Below, piece by piece: positions 27,393 to 37,930 of a stretch of 64,000 nt of DNA (position 1 is its first letter; every line of letters begins with the position of its first letter). The stretch lies in NCBI GenBank assembly GCA_007858575.1, contig CP042279.1:4218501-4282500 (forward strand), written 5' to 3'. The DNA comes from Streptomyces sp. WAC08241. Lineage in GTDB: Bacteria; Actinomycetota; Actinomycetes; Streptomycetales; Streptomycetaceae. The position numbers and the translations under genes are program-made. Below the pieces are notes generated by a model. The model was not told where the DNA came from and did not search any database. It was given only the letters and a program-made list of their open reading frames with translations.

Positions 27393-28405
27393 TGAGCTCC
27401 ACCGAACAGAAGAACCTGCTCGACCCGGGCTTCGAACTCACCCTCCGTCCCATGCGCTACCCGGACTTCTACGAGCGCTACCGGGACGCCATCAAGAACA
27501 CCTGGACCGTCGAGGAGGTCGACCTCCACTCGGACGTCGCCGACCTCGCGAAGCTCACCCCCGGTGAGCAGCACATGATCGGCCGCCTGGTCGCCTTCTT
27601 CGCGACCGGCGACTCGATCGTGGCGAACAACCTGGTCCTGACGCTCTACAAGCACATCAACTCCCCGAGGCGCGGCTCTACCTGAGCCGGCAGCTCTTCG
27701 AGGAGGCCGTGCACGTCCAGTTCTACCTGACGCTGCTCGACACCTACCTGCCCGACCCGGACGACCGCGCCGCCGCGTTCGACGCCGTCGAGAACATCCC
27801 CTCCATCCGCGAGAAGGCGCAGTTCTGCTTCCGCTGGATGGACTCGGTCGAGAAGATCGACCGCCTGGAGACCCAGGCCGACCGCCGCCGCTTCCTGCTG
27901 AACCTGATCTGCTTCGCGGCGTGCATCGAGGGCCTGTTCTTCACGGCGCCTTCGCCTACGTGTACTGGTTCCGGTCCCGGGGCCTGCTGCACGGCCTGGC
28001 GACCGGCACCAACTGGGTCTTCCGCGACGAGACGATGCACATGAACTTCGCCTTCGAGGTCGTGGACACCGTCCGCAAGGAGGAGCCCGAGCTCTTCGAC
28101 GACGCGCTTCAGCAGCAGGTCACGGACATGCTGAAGGAGGCCGTCGAGGCGGAGCTCCAGTTCGGCCGCGACCTGTGCGGCGACGGCCTGCCGGGCATGA
28201 ACACCGAGTCGATGCGCGAGTACCTCCAGTGCGTCGCCGACCAGCGCCTCCAGCGCCTCGGCTTCGCCCCGGTGTACGGCTCGGAGAACCCGTTCTCCTT
28301 CATGGAGCTCCAGGGCGTCCAGGAACTGACCAACTTCTTCGAGCGCCGCCCGTCCGCCTACCAGGTGGCGGTCGAGGCTCGGTGGACCTGGACGAGGACT
28401 TCTAG
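27392..28405 (+). CDS. nrdB: Class Ia ribonucleotide reductase beta subunit
   Basis: The radical-generating small subunit, about 338 residues, with a di-iron site. Metal-ligand segments are visible in WTVEEVDLHSDVADL, LFEEAVHVQFYLTLL and NWVFRDETMHMNFAFE. It is coupled to nrdA by the TAATG junction. Frame changes occur near 27662, 27948 and 28378; the repaired C-terminus reads GSVDLDEDF. A strong terminator follows immediately. No third gene like the AraC-type nrdS of S. coelicolor nrdABS is present. Confidence 0.94.
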
Positions 28406-28416
28406 ACGGTACGTGG

Positions 28417-28450
28417 AAGGGCCCCGCACTCCGGAGAGTGCGGGGCCCTT
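28417..28450. terminator. Terminator between nrdB and def
   Basis: Fourteen-base perfect arms AAGGGCCCCGCACT and AGTGCGGGGCCCTT enclose CCGGAG, with A/T ends that suit both convergent genes. Confidence 0.92.
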
Positions 28451-28469
28451 TCGCGTACGCGCGCGTGGA

Positions 28470-29105
28470 TCAGTCGTTCGGGACCGTCTCGTAGCGCGGG
28501 GTGCCCTCCTCCATCTGGCGCAGGGCGTCCTTGCGGTCCCGCTTGGAGAGGCGGTCGATGTAGAGGCGGCCGTACAGGTGGTCCGTCTCGTGCTGGAGGC
28601 AGCGGGCGAAGTAGCCGGTGCCGCGGACCTTGATCGGGTTGCCCTGCGGGTCCCGGCCGTGGACCTCGGCGTAGTCCGGGCGGGCCAGCTCGGCGTAGGC
28701 GGTCGGCACGGAGAGGCAGCCCTCGTTGGACTCGTCCAGGACGCGGCGGTCCGCCGGCAGCTCCTGGAGCACCGGGTTGACCACGACGCCGGTGTGCCGG
28801 ACGCCCTCGTCGTCCGGGCAGTCGTAGACGAAGACCTTGAGGTCCACGCCGATCTGGTTCGCGGCCAGGCCCACGCCCTCGGCGGCCTTCTGGCTGGCGA
28901 ACATGTCGTCGATCAGCGCCGCGAGCTCGTCGCCGAACTCGGTGACGTCCTTGCACTCCTTGTGCAGCACGGGGTTGCCGACGACCGTGATCGGGCGGGC
29001 CTTGCCGCGTTCACGGTGGGCGAGCTCGCGCGCCTCGCAGTCCTCCGTGTCCACGACGAAGCCGTCGTTGATCTGCGTCTGCTCGTCCGTCTCCTGCTGC
29101 GCCAT
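28470..29105 (-). CDS. def: Peptide deformylase
   Basis: An intact 211-residue metalloenzyme that removes the formyl group from new proteins. All three motifs are present: GVGLAANQIG, EGCLSVP and HETDHL, supplying the metal ligands Cys, His and His and the catalytic Glu. A charged N-terminal extension of about 35 residues (starting MAQQETDEQTQ) precedes the family core. ATG 29105 is the first suitable start. The TPR gene upstream is co-directional, 67 bases away, and may be in the same transcript. Confidence 0.96.
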   Translation of the reverse strand: MAQQETDEQTQINDGFVVDTEDCEARELAHRERGKARPITVVGNPVLHKECKDVTEFGDELAALIDDMFASQKAAEGVGLAANQIGVDLKVFVYDCPDDEGVRHTGVVVNPVLQELPADRRVLDESNEGCLSVPTAYAELARPDYAEVHGRDPQGNPIKVRGTGYFARCLQHETDHLYGRLYIDRLSKRDRKDALRQMEEGTPRYETVPND

Positions 29106-29172
29106 GTCCGGCCGCGCCTTCCTGAAAACCCGATTCCGTCGGAGGACAGCCTACGGGGAAGGGACGGGCCGC

Positions 29173-30153
29173 TCAGCAGACCTCTTCGAGATCCCGCCAC
29201 TCGCGGCTGTCCGGGCTGTCCGCCACCCAGCCGTCGAGGAGTCCGCGCACGAGCCCGGCCGGGGCCGCGATGCCGCACTCCCGCTCCGGCACCCACAGCT
29301 CGCCGGGCGAGCGGTGGCCGAGCGGCCCGGGGTGCCCCGGCTCGCTGTGGTCGTGCGGGTCGGAGTGCTCGCCCTCGCCCTCGGCGCTCGGCATGGTCGA
29401 CTCCGAGCAGGCCCGGCAGAGCAGCCGCACGGAGGACGACCAGTCCTCGGCGGCGAAGCCCGCCTCGGCGGCCAACTGCTCCAGGGCGTCCCGGTCGGCC
29501 TCGGTCGCGGCCTCCAGGAGGACCACCCAGGTGGGGACGGGCGAGGGCGCCCACAGCTCGATCTCGTCGAAGACCGGGTAGGAGGGGCCGGCGGTGGTGG
29601 TCCGCTCGCCGTTCGGCACGCCGTCGTGGAGGACGACCTCGCCCCAGCGGCGCCCGGAGGACGGCAGCGGGATGGAGAGCACCTCCATCCGGGCCGGGTC
29701 GAGCCGGCGGCCCCACACGACCTCGGCCTCGCCCTCGGGCGAGAGCCGGACGGCGGCGCTGCCCAGGTCCATGCCGGCGGGCTCGCCCGTGCCGGAGGCG
29801 GCCCCGGGCACCCGCAGTCCGTACGCCTGCCAGGCGCGGCGGGCCAGCGGCCAGTCCTGGAGCGCGGTGGCGGCGATGCCGACGTTCCACCAGTCGGGGG
29901 CGCCGGTCTCCTTGTCGAGCAGGGCGACCGCACGCAGCCCGGCGGCCCGGGCCTGCTCCCAGTCGTGCCGGAACTTGTGCAGCAGCGCCAGGTTGAACCA
30001 GGACTCGGAGAGCCAGGGCTCCAGGTCCGCCGCCCGCGTCAGGAGCGCGCCCGCGTCCTCGTACCGGCCGTCGCCGATCAGCGTGAACGCGCGGTCGGTG
30101 GCCTGCCGCCACGAGGCGGAGGGCCGATGCCGTACCTTCCCGAAGATCTTCAC
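29173..30153 (-). CDS. Tetratricopeptide repeat protein
   Basis: An intact 326-residue cytoplasmic protein of unknown function. Three TPR-like helices cover residues 10-105: RAFTLIGDGRYEDAGALLTR, LSESWFNLALLHKFRHDWEQ, and DWWNVGIAATALQDWPLARRAW. A beta-rich domain follows (MEVLSIPLPSSGRRWGEVVL). A His/Asp/Glu/Gly-rich stretch around HSDPHDHSEPGHPG could bind metal. CRACSE is nearby. The start is GTG 30153 (VKIFGKVRH). I know homologues only as hypothetical TPR proteins of streptomycetes. Confidence 0.82.
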   Translation of the reverse strand: MKIFGKVRHRPSASWRQATDRAFTLIGDGRYEDAGALLTRAADLEPWLSESWFNLALLHKFRHDWEQARAAGLRAVALLDKETGAPDWWNVGIAATALQDWPLARRAWQAYGLRVPGAASGTGEPAGMDLGSAAVRLSPEGEAEVVWGRRLDPARMEVLSIPLPSSGRRWGEVVLHDGVPNGERTTTAGPSYPVFDEIELWAPSPVPTWVVLLEAATEADRDALEQLAAEAGFAAEDWSSSVRLLCRACSESTMPSAEGEGEHSDPHDHSEPGHPGPLGHRSPGELWVPERECGIAAPAGLVRGLLDGWVADSPDSREWRDLEEVC

Positions 30154-30232
30154 GATTCCCGCCTGCCGGTCGCTTCACCCTCTTGTTCGCATCCAACCAT
30201 GCCCGGTCGGACGCGCGCTCATTACCCATGGG

Positions 30233-31546
30233 TTACCCAGGGACGACCGGGGTCATCCCGGCGGCCCCGCCCCGGGCCAGGACCCTGGCCAGGCACTCGA
30301 CCACGTCCGGGTGGTGGTCCCGGGCGGTGCCGAGCCGGAGCCGCTCCAGGGCGTCCAGGACGGCGCCCGCTCCCCTCCTGCCCCGGTTCCCGGCCCGGCA
30401 CTCGTCAGGTCGTCGTAGGCGTTCACGGTCCGGACGATCCGGGCGGGCAGCGGCTGCTCGCGGTACGGGTCGGCCTGCCGCTCGACGATCACGGCGACGG
30501 CCGGCGGGACCCCGGTCCTGCGGACGACCTCGCCGCCCAGGAGGGCGATCCGGCGCTGTTCCTCGGCCGGCAGGAGGGCGGTGGCGCCGCCCTCGACCGG
30601 GTCGACGAGGGAGAGTTGGCCGATGTCGCATGAGCGCCGCGTGTTCGAGGACGGTCAGCTCGGCCCCGGAGAGGCCCAGCTCGCGTCCGACGGCCGCGCT
30701 GAGGGCGGCGACCCGGTGGGCGTGGCCGGCGGGTGCAGCCGGCGACCTCGGTCGCCCGCGCGAGGGAGGCGATGGTCTGCCGGTTGACGGTGCGCACGGC
30801 CTCGTACCGCCGGTGGGAGACGTGGGTGAGCAGCAGCGGGACGGCGAGCACGGGCAGGGCCCACAGTCCGGCGGCGGCGACGCCGAGGGCCATGACGGCG
30901 CCGGTGGCGCAGACGGCGGAGCCGATGCCGAGGAGGCGCGCAGCTCGTCGCGGAGGAGGGGCCGTAAGGGAATCCCGTACGGGCGCGGAGCAGGAGGGCG
31001 GCGAGCACGGCGTCGCACAGGGCGGTCAGGACGAGCAGGAGCCCGAGGAAGAGGGCGTACAGGGGCCCTCGCCGAGGTGCCGGACGACGGCGCCGGAGTT
31101 GTAGAGGGGCTGGAAGCAGAGCGCGGCGAAGCCGACGGTGAGGAGGCGGCGGGCGAGGTGGTCGGGGCCCGGGCCCCGGCCCCGGGCGAGGTGGGGACGA
31201 TCCCGGCGAGGCCCGCGGCGGTGACGACGGCGACGGTCTGGAGGACGCCGTGGGTGGTGGCGTTCCCGGCGCTCTGCCCGAGCAGGGCGTACGCGAGGGC
31301 TCCGGCGGCGGCGAGCGGCGCGGGTTCCCGCTCGCCGGGAGCGGCGCCCCAGCGGGCCAGCTCGCCGAGGGCGACGAGGGCGCCGAAGGCGAGGGCGTTG
31401 CCGGGCTGCTCGACGCCGTGCCAGAGGGTGGCGCCGAGGGCGGTGAGGCCGAGGAGCAGGGCGGCCGCGCGGACGGCGCCGACGGTGGCGGTGCCGGGCC
31501 TCACGCGCGCGCCCCGGAGGAAGCCGAGGACCGCGCCGGGCCTCAC
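30233..31546 (-). CDS. Membrane protein with degenerate HD domain
   Basis: About 440 residues with an N-terminal set of hydrophobic segments (AAALLLGLTALGATL, VAVVTAAGLAGIVP, YALFLGLLLVLTALCD, and others) and a C-terminal HD-like domain. The helix that should carry the metal His-Asp reads LMRDIGQLSL, so the His is missing. The GYP segment is also absent (VIVERQADPYREQ). It may be a sensor or partner without phosphohydrolase activity. GTG 31546 overlaps the upstream HD-GYP gene stop (GTGA), so the two are coupled. At least six frame changes are scattered between 30390 and 31180. Confidence 0.72.
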   Translation of the reverse strand: MRPGAVLGFLRGARVRPGTATVGAVRAAALLLGLTALGATLWHGVEQPGNALAFGALVALGELARWGAAPGEREPAPLAAAGALAYALLGQSAGNATTHGVLQTVAVVTAAGLAGIVPTSPGAGARAPTTSPAASSPSASPRSASSPSTTPAPSSGTSARAPVRPLPRAPARPDRPVRRRARRPPAPRPYGIPLRPLLRDELRASSASAPPSAPPAPSWPSASPPPDCGPCPCSPSRCCSPTSPTGGTRPCAPSTGRPSPPSRGRPRSPAAPAGHAHRVAALSAAVGRELGLSGAELTVLEHAALMRHRPTLPRRPGRGRRHRPPAGRGTAPDRPPGRRGRPQDRGPAGRRRDRRAAGRPVPRAAAARPDRPDRERLRRPDECRAGNRGRRGAGAVLDALERLRLGTARDHHPDVVECLARVLARGGAAGMTPVVPG

Positions 31547-32921
31547 GCGCGCTCCCCGGAGGGGGCGGAGGACGAGGACGGGGCGGACGCCTCCCGGGCC
31601 TTGGGGACGCCCCCGCCGGACGGGGTCTCGTCGGCGGTCACGGCGGGCCGCCAGCCGTGCCGGTCCAGGGCCCGGACCAGGGCGCCGACCATCCGGGGGT
31701 CGAAGTGGTTGCCGGCGCACCGCTCCAGTTCGGCGACGGCGACGGGCACCGGCCGGGCGCGGCTGTAGGAGCGGTTGGAGGTCATGGCGTCGAAGGCGTC
31801 GGCGACGGCGACCATCCGGGCGAACTCGGGGATCTGCTCCCCGCGCAGCCCGTAGGGTAGCCGCTGCCGTCCATGCGCTCGTGGTGGTGGAGGATCGCGG
31901 CCCTGGCCTCGTCGAGGAAGCCGATGCCCCGGACGATCTCGTGTCCGTACTCGGGGTGCAGTTCGATGACCCGGCGCTCCTCGGGGTGAGGGGCCCGTCC
32001 TTGCGGAGCACCCGGGTGGGCACGCCCAGCTTCCCCACGTCGTGCAGGATGCCGGCGAAGCGGACGGCGTCGAGCCGGTCCTCGGGCATGCCGAGTTCGC
32101 GGGCGATGAGGACGGAGGCGTGGCCGACGCGCTCGCTGTGGCCCCGGGTGTAGCGGTCCTTGATGTCGACGGCCTGGACGAGGGCGCGGATGGTGGCCCG
32201 GTGGGCGGCGCGCTCGCGGTGGTACTGGGCGAAGACCCAGCAGGAGATGCACATGGGCAGGAGCACGAAGAGCCCCGCGACCGGCCCGTGGCTGCTGCGC
32301 CACAGGACGGCCATCATCAGCCCGGCGAGGCCGTGCACGGCGTGCGGGGCGAGCGCCCGGCCGAGCAGGCCGCGCCAGGCGGCCCGCACGGGCCGTCCGT
32401 CGGCGGTGGCGCGGATGCCGCCGTCGAGGGCGGTCAGGACCAGGCAGAAGACGAGGGCGGCGGCGCCGGCGGGCAGCAGCGCGTACGGGAAGTCGGGGCG
32501 CTCCGGCCGTGGCCGAGGGCGGCCGGGCCGCCCAGGGCCCCGGCGGCGTGGGCGGCGGCCCAGACGGCGAGGGCCGTGGCGGCGGCCCGCCAGGCGGCGC
32601 GGCGCGGCCGGGGCCTCGACCCGGGCGAGGAGGCTGCCGGGCACGGCGGTGAGCGCGGCGGCGGCGGGCGGCAGGAGCAGCGCGGCGGCGAGGAGGACGG
32701 GAAAGAAGGAGCCGGTGCCCATCGGGACGGAGCTGCCGAGCGCGCGGCCCAGGAGGGACGGCGGACGGGCAGCTCGCAGAGCGCGTACAGGGCGGCGAGG
32801 AGCGCGATCGACTCCCAGGGCGCGCCGGGGCGCAGCGCGGGCAGGACGCACGCGCCGGCGGCGAGCAGGGCACAGCCGATGTACACGCGGGCCGCCGGGG
32901 GACGACCTTCACACCCGTCAT
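31543..32921 (-). CDS. HD-GYP domain membrane protein (putative c-di-GMP phosphodiesterase)
   Basis: About 460 residues. An N-terminal membrane region (LLAAGACVLPALRPG, SIALLAALYALCEL, further helices to HGLAGLMMAVLW) is followed by a full HD-GYP domain. AVDIKDRYTRGHSERVGHA, FAGILHDVGKLGVP, ELHPEYGHEIV and HHERMDGSGYPTGLRGEQIP are all present. HD-GYP enzymes degrade cyclic di-GMP, a developmental signal in Streptomyces. A Ser/Pro-rich tail ends the protein. The start is uncertain (ATG 32921 or GTG 32930). Frame changes occur near 32890, 32760, 32610, 32510, 31988 and 31855. A coupled paralogue with a degenerate HD domain follows. Confidence 0.85.
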
Positions 32922-33005
32922 CCCCGTCACGCTAGCGAGTCGGGCGGCCCGCTACGGCGCGCCGGGACCGATTCGCACCATCGGGTGATACAAGCCGACT
33001 TACGC

Positions 33006-33040
33006 CGGAGGCCGCCGCGACGCGATCACGACGGCCTCCG
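33006..33040 (-). terminator. Terminator of the sigR-rsrA operon
   Basis: Nine-base arms CGGAGGCCG and CGGCCTCCG with a 17-base loop lie just after the rsrA stop. It has no U-tract, as is common in Streptomyces. Confidence 0.65.
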
Positions 33041-33060
33041 CCCGGGACACGGGCCGGACG

Positions 33061-33387
33061 CTACTCCTGCGGCGCGGGCGCGCTCGCCGTGACGTCCTGC
33101 TCGGACTGCTCGACCTGCTCGGGCGCCAACTGGCCGGCGCGGATCAGCTCGATCCGGCCCATGACCTTGGCCCGCAGGTCGGTGGGGACGTCGTCACTGC
33201 CGCAGCAGCGCTTGACGAGCTTCTTCACCGCCTGCTCCAGGCCGTACTTCTCCAGGCACGGGGAGCACTCCTCGAAGTGCACCTCGAACTTGGTGCAGTC
33301 GCTGTCGGGCATCTCGTGGTCGAGGAACTCGTAGAGATGGTCCAGGACCTCTGAGCAGTCCGTCTCGTGCGGCTCTCCGCAGCTCAT
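33061..33387 (-). CDS. rsrA: Zinc-containing redox anti-sigma factor RsrA
   Basis: An intact 108-residue ZAS-family protein that holds sigma-R inactive until disulfide stress. The ligands and redox residues are all present: C3, H7, C11, C31, H37, C41 and C44 (HFEECSPC), plus C61 and C62 near the C-terminal half. Oxidation of the Zn-binding cysteines releases SigR. ATG 33387 overlaps the sigR stop (ATGA), giving translational coupling and balanced amounts. Confidence 0.97.
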   Translation of the reverse strand: MSCGEPHETDCSEVLDHLYEFLDHEMPDSDCTKFEVHFEECSPCLEKYGLEQAVKKLVKRCCGSDDVPTDLRAKVMGRIELIRAGQLAPEQVEQSEQDVTASAPAPQE

Positions 33388-34039
33388 GAGCCCGAGCCTT
33401 TCAGATCGTTCGACGACTCTCCGGCGCCCGCGGGAACCAGCCCGCGGTCGCGGGCGTAGTCCTCGAGCATGCCGCGCAACTGGCGGCGGCCCCGGTGCAG
33501 CCGGGACATCACCGTACCGATGGGTGTCCCCATGATGTCCGCGATCTCCTTGTACGCAAAGCCCTCGACATCGGCGAGGTAGACGGCGATGCGGAACTCC
33601 TCGGGGATCGCCTGGAGCGCTTCCTTCACGTCGGAGTCGGGAAGGTGGTCGAGCGCCTGGGACTCGGCGGAGCGCAGGCCGGTCGACATGTGCGACTCGG
33701 CGCGGGCGAGCTGCCAGTCCTCGATCTCTCGGCGGCGCTGCGCTGGGGTTCGCGCTGCTTCTTGCGGTACGAGTTGATGAAGGTGTTCGTGAGGATGCGG
33801 TACAGCCACGCCTTGAGGTTCGTGCCCTCGCGGAACTGGTGGAAGGACCCGTACGCCTTGGCGTAGGTCTCCTGCACCAGGTCCTCCGCGTCCGCGGGGT
33901 TGCGCGTCATGCGCAGCGCGGCCGAGTACATCTGGTCGAGGTAGCCGAGGGCGTCCCGCTCGAAGCGCGCGTTGCGCTCCTCGGTCGTCTCCTCGGGGCC
34001 GTCGTCGGTCCCTGTGTCGGTCCCAGTGACCGGACCCAC
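33384..34039 (-). CDS. sigR: ECF sigma factor SigR
   Basis: The disulfide-stress sigma factor, about 219 residues in its short form. Region 2 spans ALGYLDQMYSAALRMTRNPA, DAEDLVQETYAKAY and LKAWLYRILTNTFINSYRKK. Region 4 is EALQAIPEEFRIAVYLADVE, FAYKEIADIMGTPIGTVMSR. GTG 34039 directly follows GGAGGAG. A longer form (sigma-R prime) could start at ATG 34203 after AAGGAGAGGGAG: the distance is 164 bases, or 55 codons if one base is missing, which equals the known S. coelicolor extension. A frame change lies near 33738 in the linker. A sigma-R-type promoter stands upstream and rsrA overlaps downstream. Confidence 0.96.
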
Positions 34040-34255
34040 CTCCTCCAGCGCGCCGGCGGGCCCGGGGGCGGACCCGCTCGTTTCGGAGGATAGACGAGAA
34101 CCGCTCCGCCCGCCGCCCGAATCGAGGCGCCCTTGGGCGCGGGCAGCACCGTCCAGTCGAGGTCAGCGCCCTGCGCGCGCTCCGGGCAGATGGTCGAACC
34201 CATGCGACGGACTCCCTCTCCTTGCTCTTCCCTGCTGTCGTACGACGTACGGAAT

Positions 34256-34281
34256 AACAGCGCTCCCCCACCCGGCATTCC
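34256..34281 (-). promoter_or_regulatory. SigR-dependent autoregulatory promoter (sigRp2-like)
   Basis: Reading on the minus strand, GGAAT (34281-34277) and GTT (34258-34256) are separated by exactly 18 bases, the sigma-R consensus. It lies about 55 bases before the long-form start. This matches the positive feedback known for sigR. Confidence 0.88.
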
Positions 34282-34307
34282 CGGTGCGGGGCGCGGCGGA
34301 CAGGGCG

Positions 34308-35002
34308 TCAGCGCAGGGCGCCGAGCCACTCGGCGACGCCGTCCACGAGGAGCCCGAGGGCCTCCTCCTGCCCGAGGGGGGCGCGCTTGGCAGGGCGAAG
34401 CCGTGGTCCCCGTACGGGACCTCGACGAGGCGGTACGGGCCCTCCGGGAACTCCCCGGGGCGGCCGAAGGGTCGTTGCCGCCCTGGACCACGAGGGTGGG
34501 CAGGCCGGTGCCGAGGAGTTCGCCGGCGCGGGACCTCCGGCTTCCCGGGCGGGTGCAGCGGGAAGCCCAGGGCGAGGACGGCCGTCGCGCCGAGCTCGCG
34601 GCCGGTGCGGCAGGCGACCCGGGCGCCGGCGCTGCGGCCGCCCGCGACCACGGGGAGGCCGGGCTTCGCGAGGGCGGGCCAGAGGCCGCGCCAGGCGGTG
34701 TCGAGGGTCTTGGGGGCGGGCGCGAGCTTCTTGCCCGCGACCCGCCAGGGCTGTTCGACGAGGGCGACGGTCACGCCCCGGGCGGGCAGGGCCCCGGCCA
34801 GGGCCCGGAGGTCGCGGGCCTCGATCCCGCCGCCGGCGCCGTGGCCGAGGGCGAGGACGGTCCGCGGCTCCGTGCCCGCGTCCGGCTCGTACCAGGTGAC
34901 GCGGGCGTCGCCGGCGTCGGTGGGGACGGTCTCGCGGCGCGGCGCTCCGTCGCTGGGGTCGGTCTCGCGGCGCGTCGCCCCGTCGATCGCTTCATCGGTC
35001 AC
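34308..35002 (-). CDS. Alpha/beta hydrolase (dienelactone hydrolase-like)
   Basis: About 232 residues of an alpha/beta-hydrolase fold. VLALGHGAGGGIEARDL supplies the oxyanion loop. VVAGGRSAGARVACRTG carries the nucleophile Ser in the G-x-S-x-G elbow. VPYGDHGFALP supplies the catalytic His. The N-terminus repeats RRETDPSDGAP/RRETVPTDAG, an imperfect short duplication. The substrate is unknown. GTG 35002 overlaps the stop of the SRAP gene (GTGA). Frame changes occur near 34530, 34480 and 34390. The sigR promoter begins 27 bases beyond its stop. Confidence 0.8.
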
Positions 35003-35839
35003 GCCTCATCCTGCCGCGCGGGCGGCGGTTCAGAAGAGCGTGCCTCCTCCGGGCCCTCCAGCTCCGTCAGGAGTTCGGGGCCGTTGTTGCGGACGTTGCT
35101 GACGGCCGTCGGCACCGGGTAGGCCCGCATCAGGCCCTCCGGCGGCGGGGCGAGCAGCCCGCGCAGCTCGTCGGGGTCGGTGTTCTCCGGGGAGAGCCAG
35201 GCGTCCCAGCGGTCCTCGGTCAGCATCAGCGGCATCCGGGGGTGGATCTCGGCGAGCGAGCGGGGCCTCGGCCGGGGCCACGCCCAGCGGCCCGGTCTCC
35301 GCCTCCGTGGTGATCACCGAGCAGGTCACCCACCAGGAGGAGGGGTGGTCGTCGGGAGGGTCCGGTCGCGCCAGAACTCGTACAGGCCCGCCATCGCGAA
35401 GACCGAGCCGTCCGCCGGGGTCACGAAGTACGGCTGCTTGCGCGGCCGCTTCTTCTTCCCCTCGACCTCCAGGTCCCGCTCCGCCGTCCCGGTCACCCAT
35501 TCGTAGTAGCCGTCGGCGGGAATGACGCAGCGGCGGGAGGCGAAGGCCCGCTTGAAGGAGGGCTTCTCGTGGAGGGTCTCGGCCCGCGCGTTGATCATCC
35601 GGGCGGCGCCGTCCGGGTTCTTCGCCCAGGAGGGACGAGTCCCCACTTCAGGGTGCGCAACTGGCGAACCGGTTCTTGGAATCCGCGTCCTTCAGAGGAC
35701 GCTCCAGAACGGCCCAGACTCGTTTGGTGGGGGCCACGTTCCAGTCGGGGGCCAGGGTCTCCTCCGGGTCCCACCGCTCCACCCCGAAGGTCTCCACGAG
35801 GTCCTCGGGCCGTCGACTCGATGCAAAGCGTCCGCACAT
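34999..35839 (-). CDS. SOS response-associated peptidase (SRAP/YedK, HMCES-like)
   Basis: About 280 residues. MCGRFASS at the start places the catalytic Cys2 directly after the initiator Met, which is removed in this family. WNVAPTKRVWAV, LKWGLVPSWAKNPD, RMINARAETLHEKPSFK, and RRCVIPADGYYEWV follow in order. These proteins crosslink to abasic sites in single-stranded DNA and shield them. ATG 35839 is chosen so that Cys becomes residue 2; a GTG nine bases upstream is less suitable. Frame changes occur near 35640, 35345 and 35270. It is divergent from the M50-like gene and coupled to the hydrolase. Confidence 0.9.
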
Positions 35840-35889
35840 ACGTGCCACACTGCCACGATCCCGCCCGCGACCGAGGAGCCTTCAGCCGA

Positions 35890-36575
35890 ATGAACGACGT
35901 CCTCGGCACCCAGCCCGCCCCGGACGAGTGGATCGTCTGGCTCACCGCCGGCTGCGCGCTGTGCCTGGTCCTGTTCCGGCGGCTCTGGCTGCCGGCCCGC
36001 AACGCGATCACCATCGCCCACGAGGGCGGGCACGGCCTCGTGGCCCTGGTCTCCGGCCGCCGCCTCGAAGCGATCCGGCTGCACTCGGACACCAGCGGTC
36101 TGACCGTGTCGAGGGCCGCCCGACCGGCCTCGGGATAGTCCTCACCCTGGCCGCGGGCTATCCGGCGGCCCCGCTGCTCGGGCTCGGCGGCGCGGCCCTG
36201 CTCGGCACCCACCGGACCACGCTGCTGCTGTGGGCGGCGACCGCGCTGCTCCTCGCGCTCCTGGTGATGGTCCGCAACGCGTACGGGATCCTCACCGTCC
36301 TGTCGACGGGCGCCGCGTTCCTCCTCGTCTCGCTGTTCACCGGGCCCGACGTGCAGGGGGCCTTCGCCTGCGCGGCGGTCTGGTTCCTCCTTCTGGGCGG
36401 TGTCCGGCCGGCCTTCGAGCTCCAGGCGAAGTGGCGCCGCGGCGGCACCCCGGACTCGGACGCGGACCAGCTCGCGCACCTCACCCACGTGCCCGCCGGG
36501 GTGTGGCTGGTCTTCTTCCACACGGTGTCGATCTGCTGCCTGATCGGCGGCGGGCGCTGGCTCCTGCGCTTCTGA
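35890..36575 (+). CDS. M50-like membrane metallopeptidase
   Basis: About 228 residues with five or six membrane helices. AHEGGHGLVALVSGRR gives the HExxH zinc motif (HEGGH) after the first helix. LAAGYPAAPLLGLGGAALLG follows, then a long hydrophobic core and the C-terminal VFFHTVSICCLIGGGRWLL. It resembles small M50B-like site-2 proteases or their inactive relatives; the substrate is unknown. ATG 35890 is 51 bases from the divergent SRAP start. One frame change lies near 36115. Confidence 0.82.
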
Positions 36576-36595
36576 CGCCCCCGTACAGTGAGGGC

Positions 36596-37927
<1,332 letters not shown>

Positions 37928-37930
37928 GCG

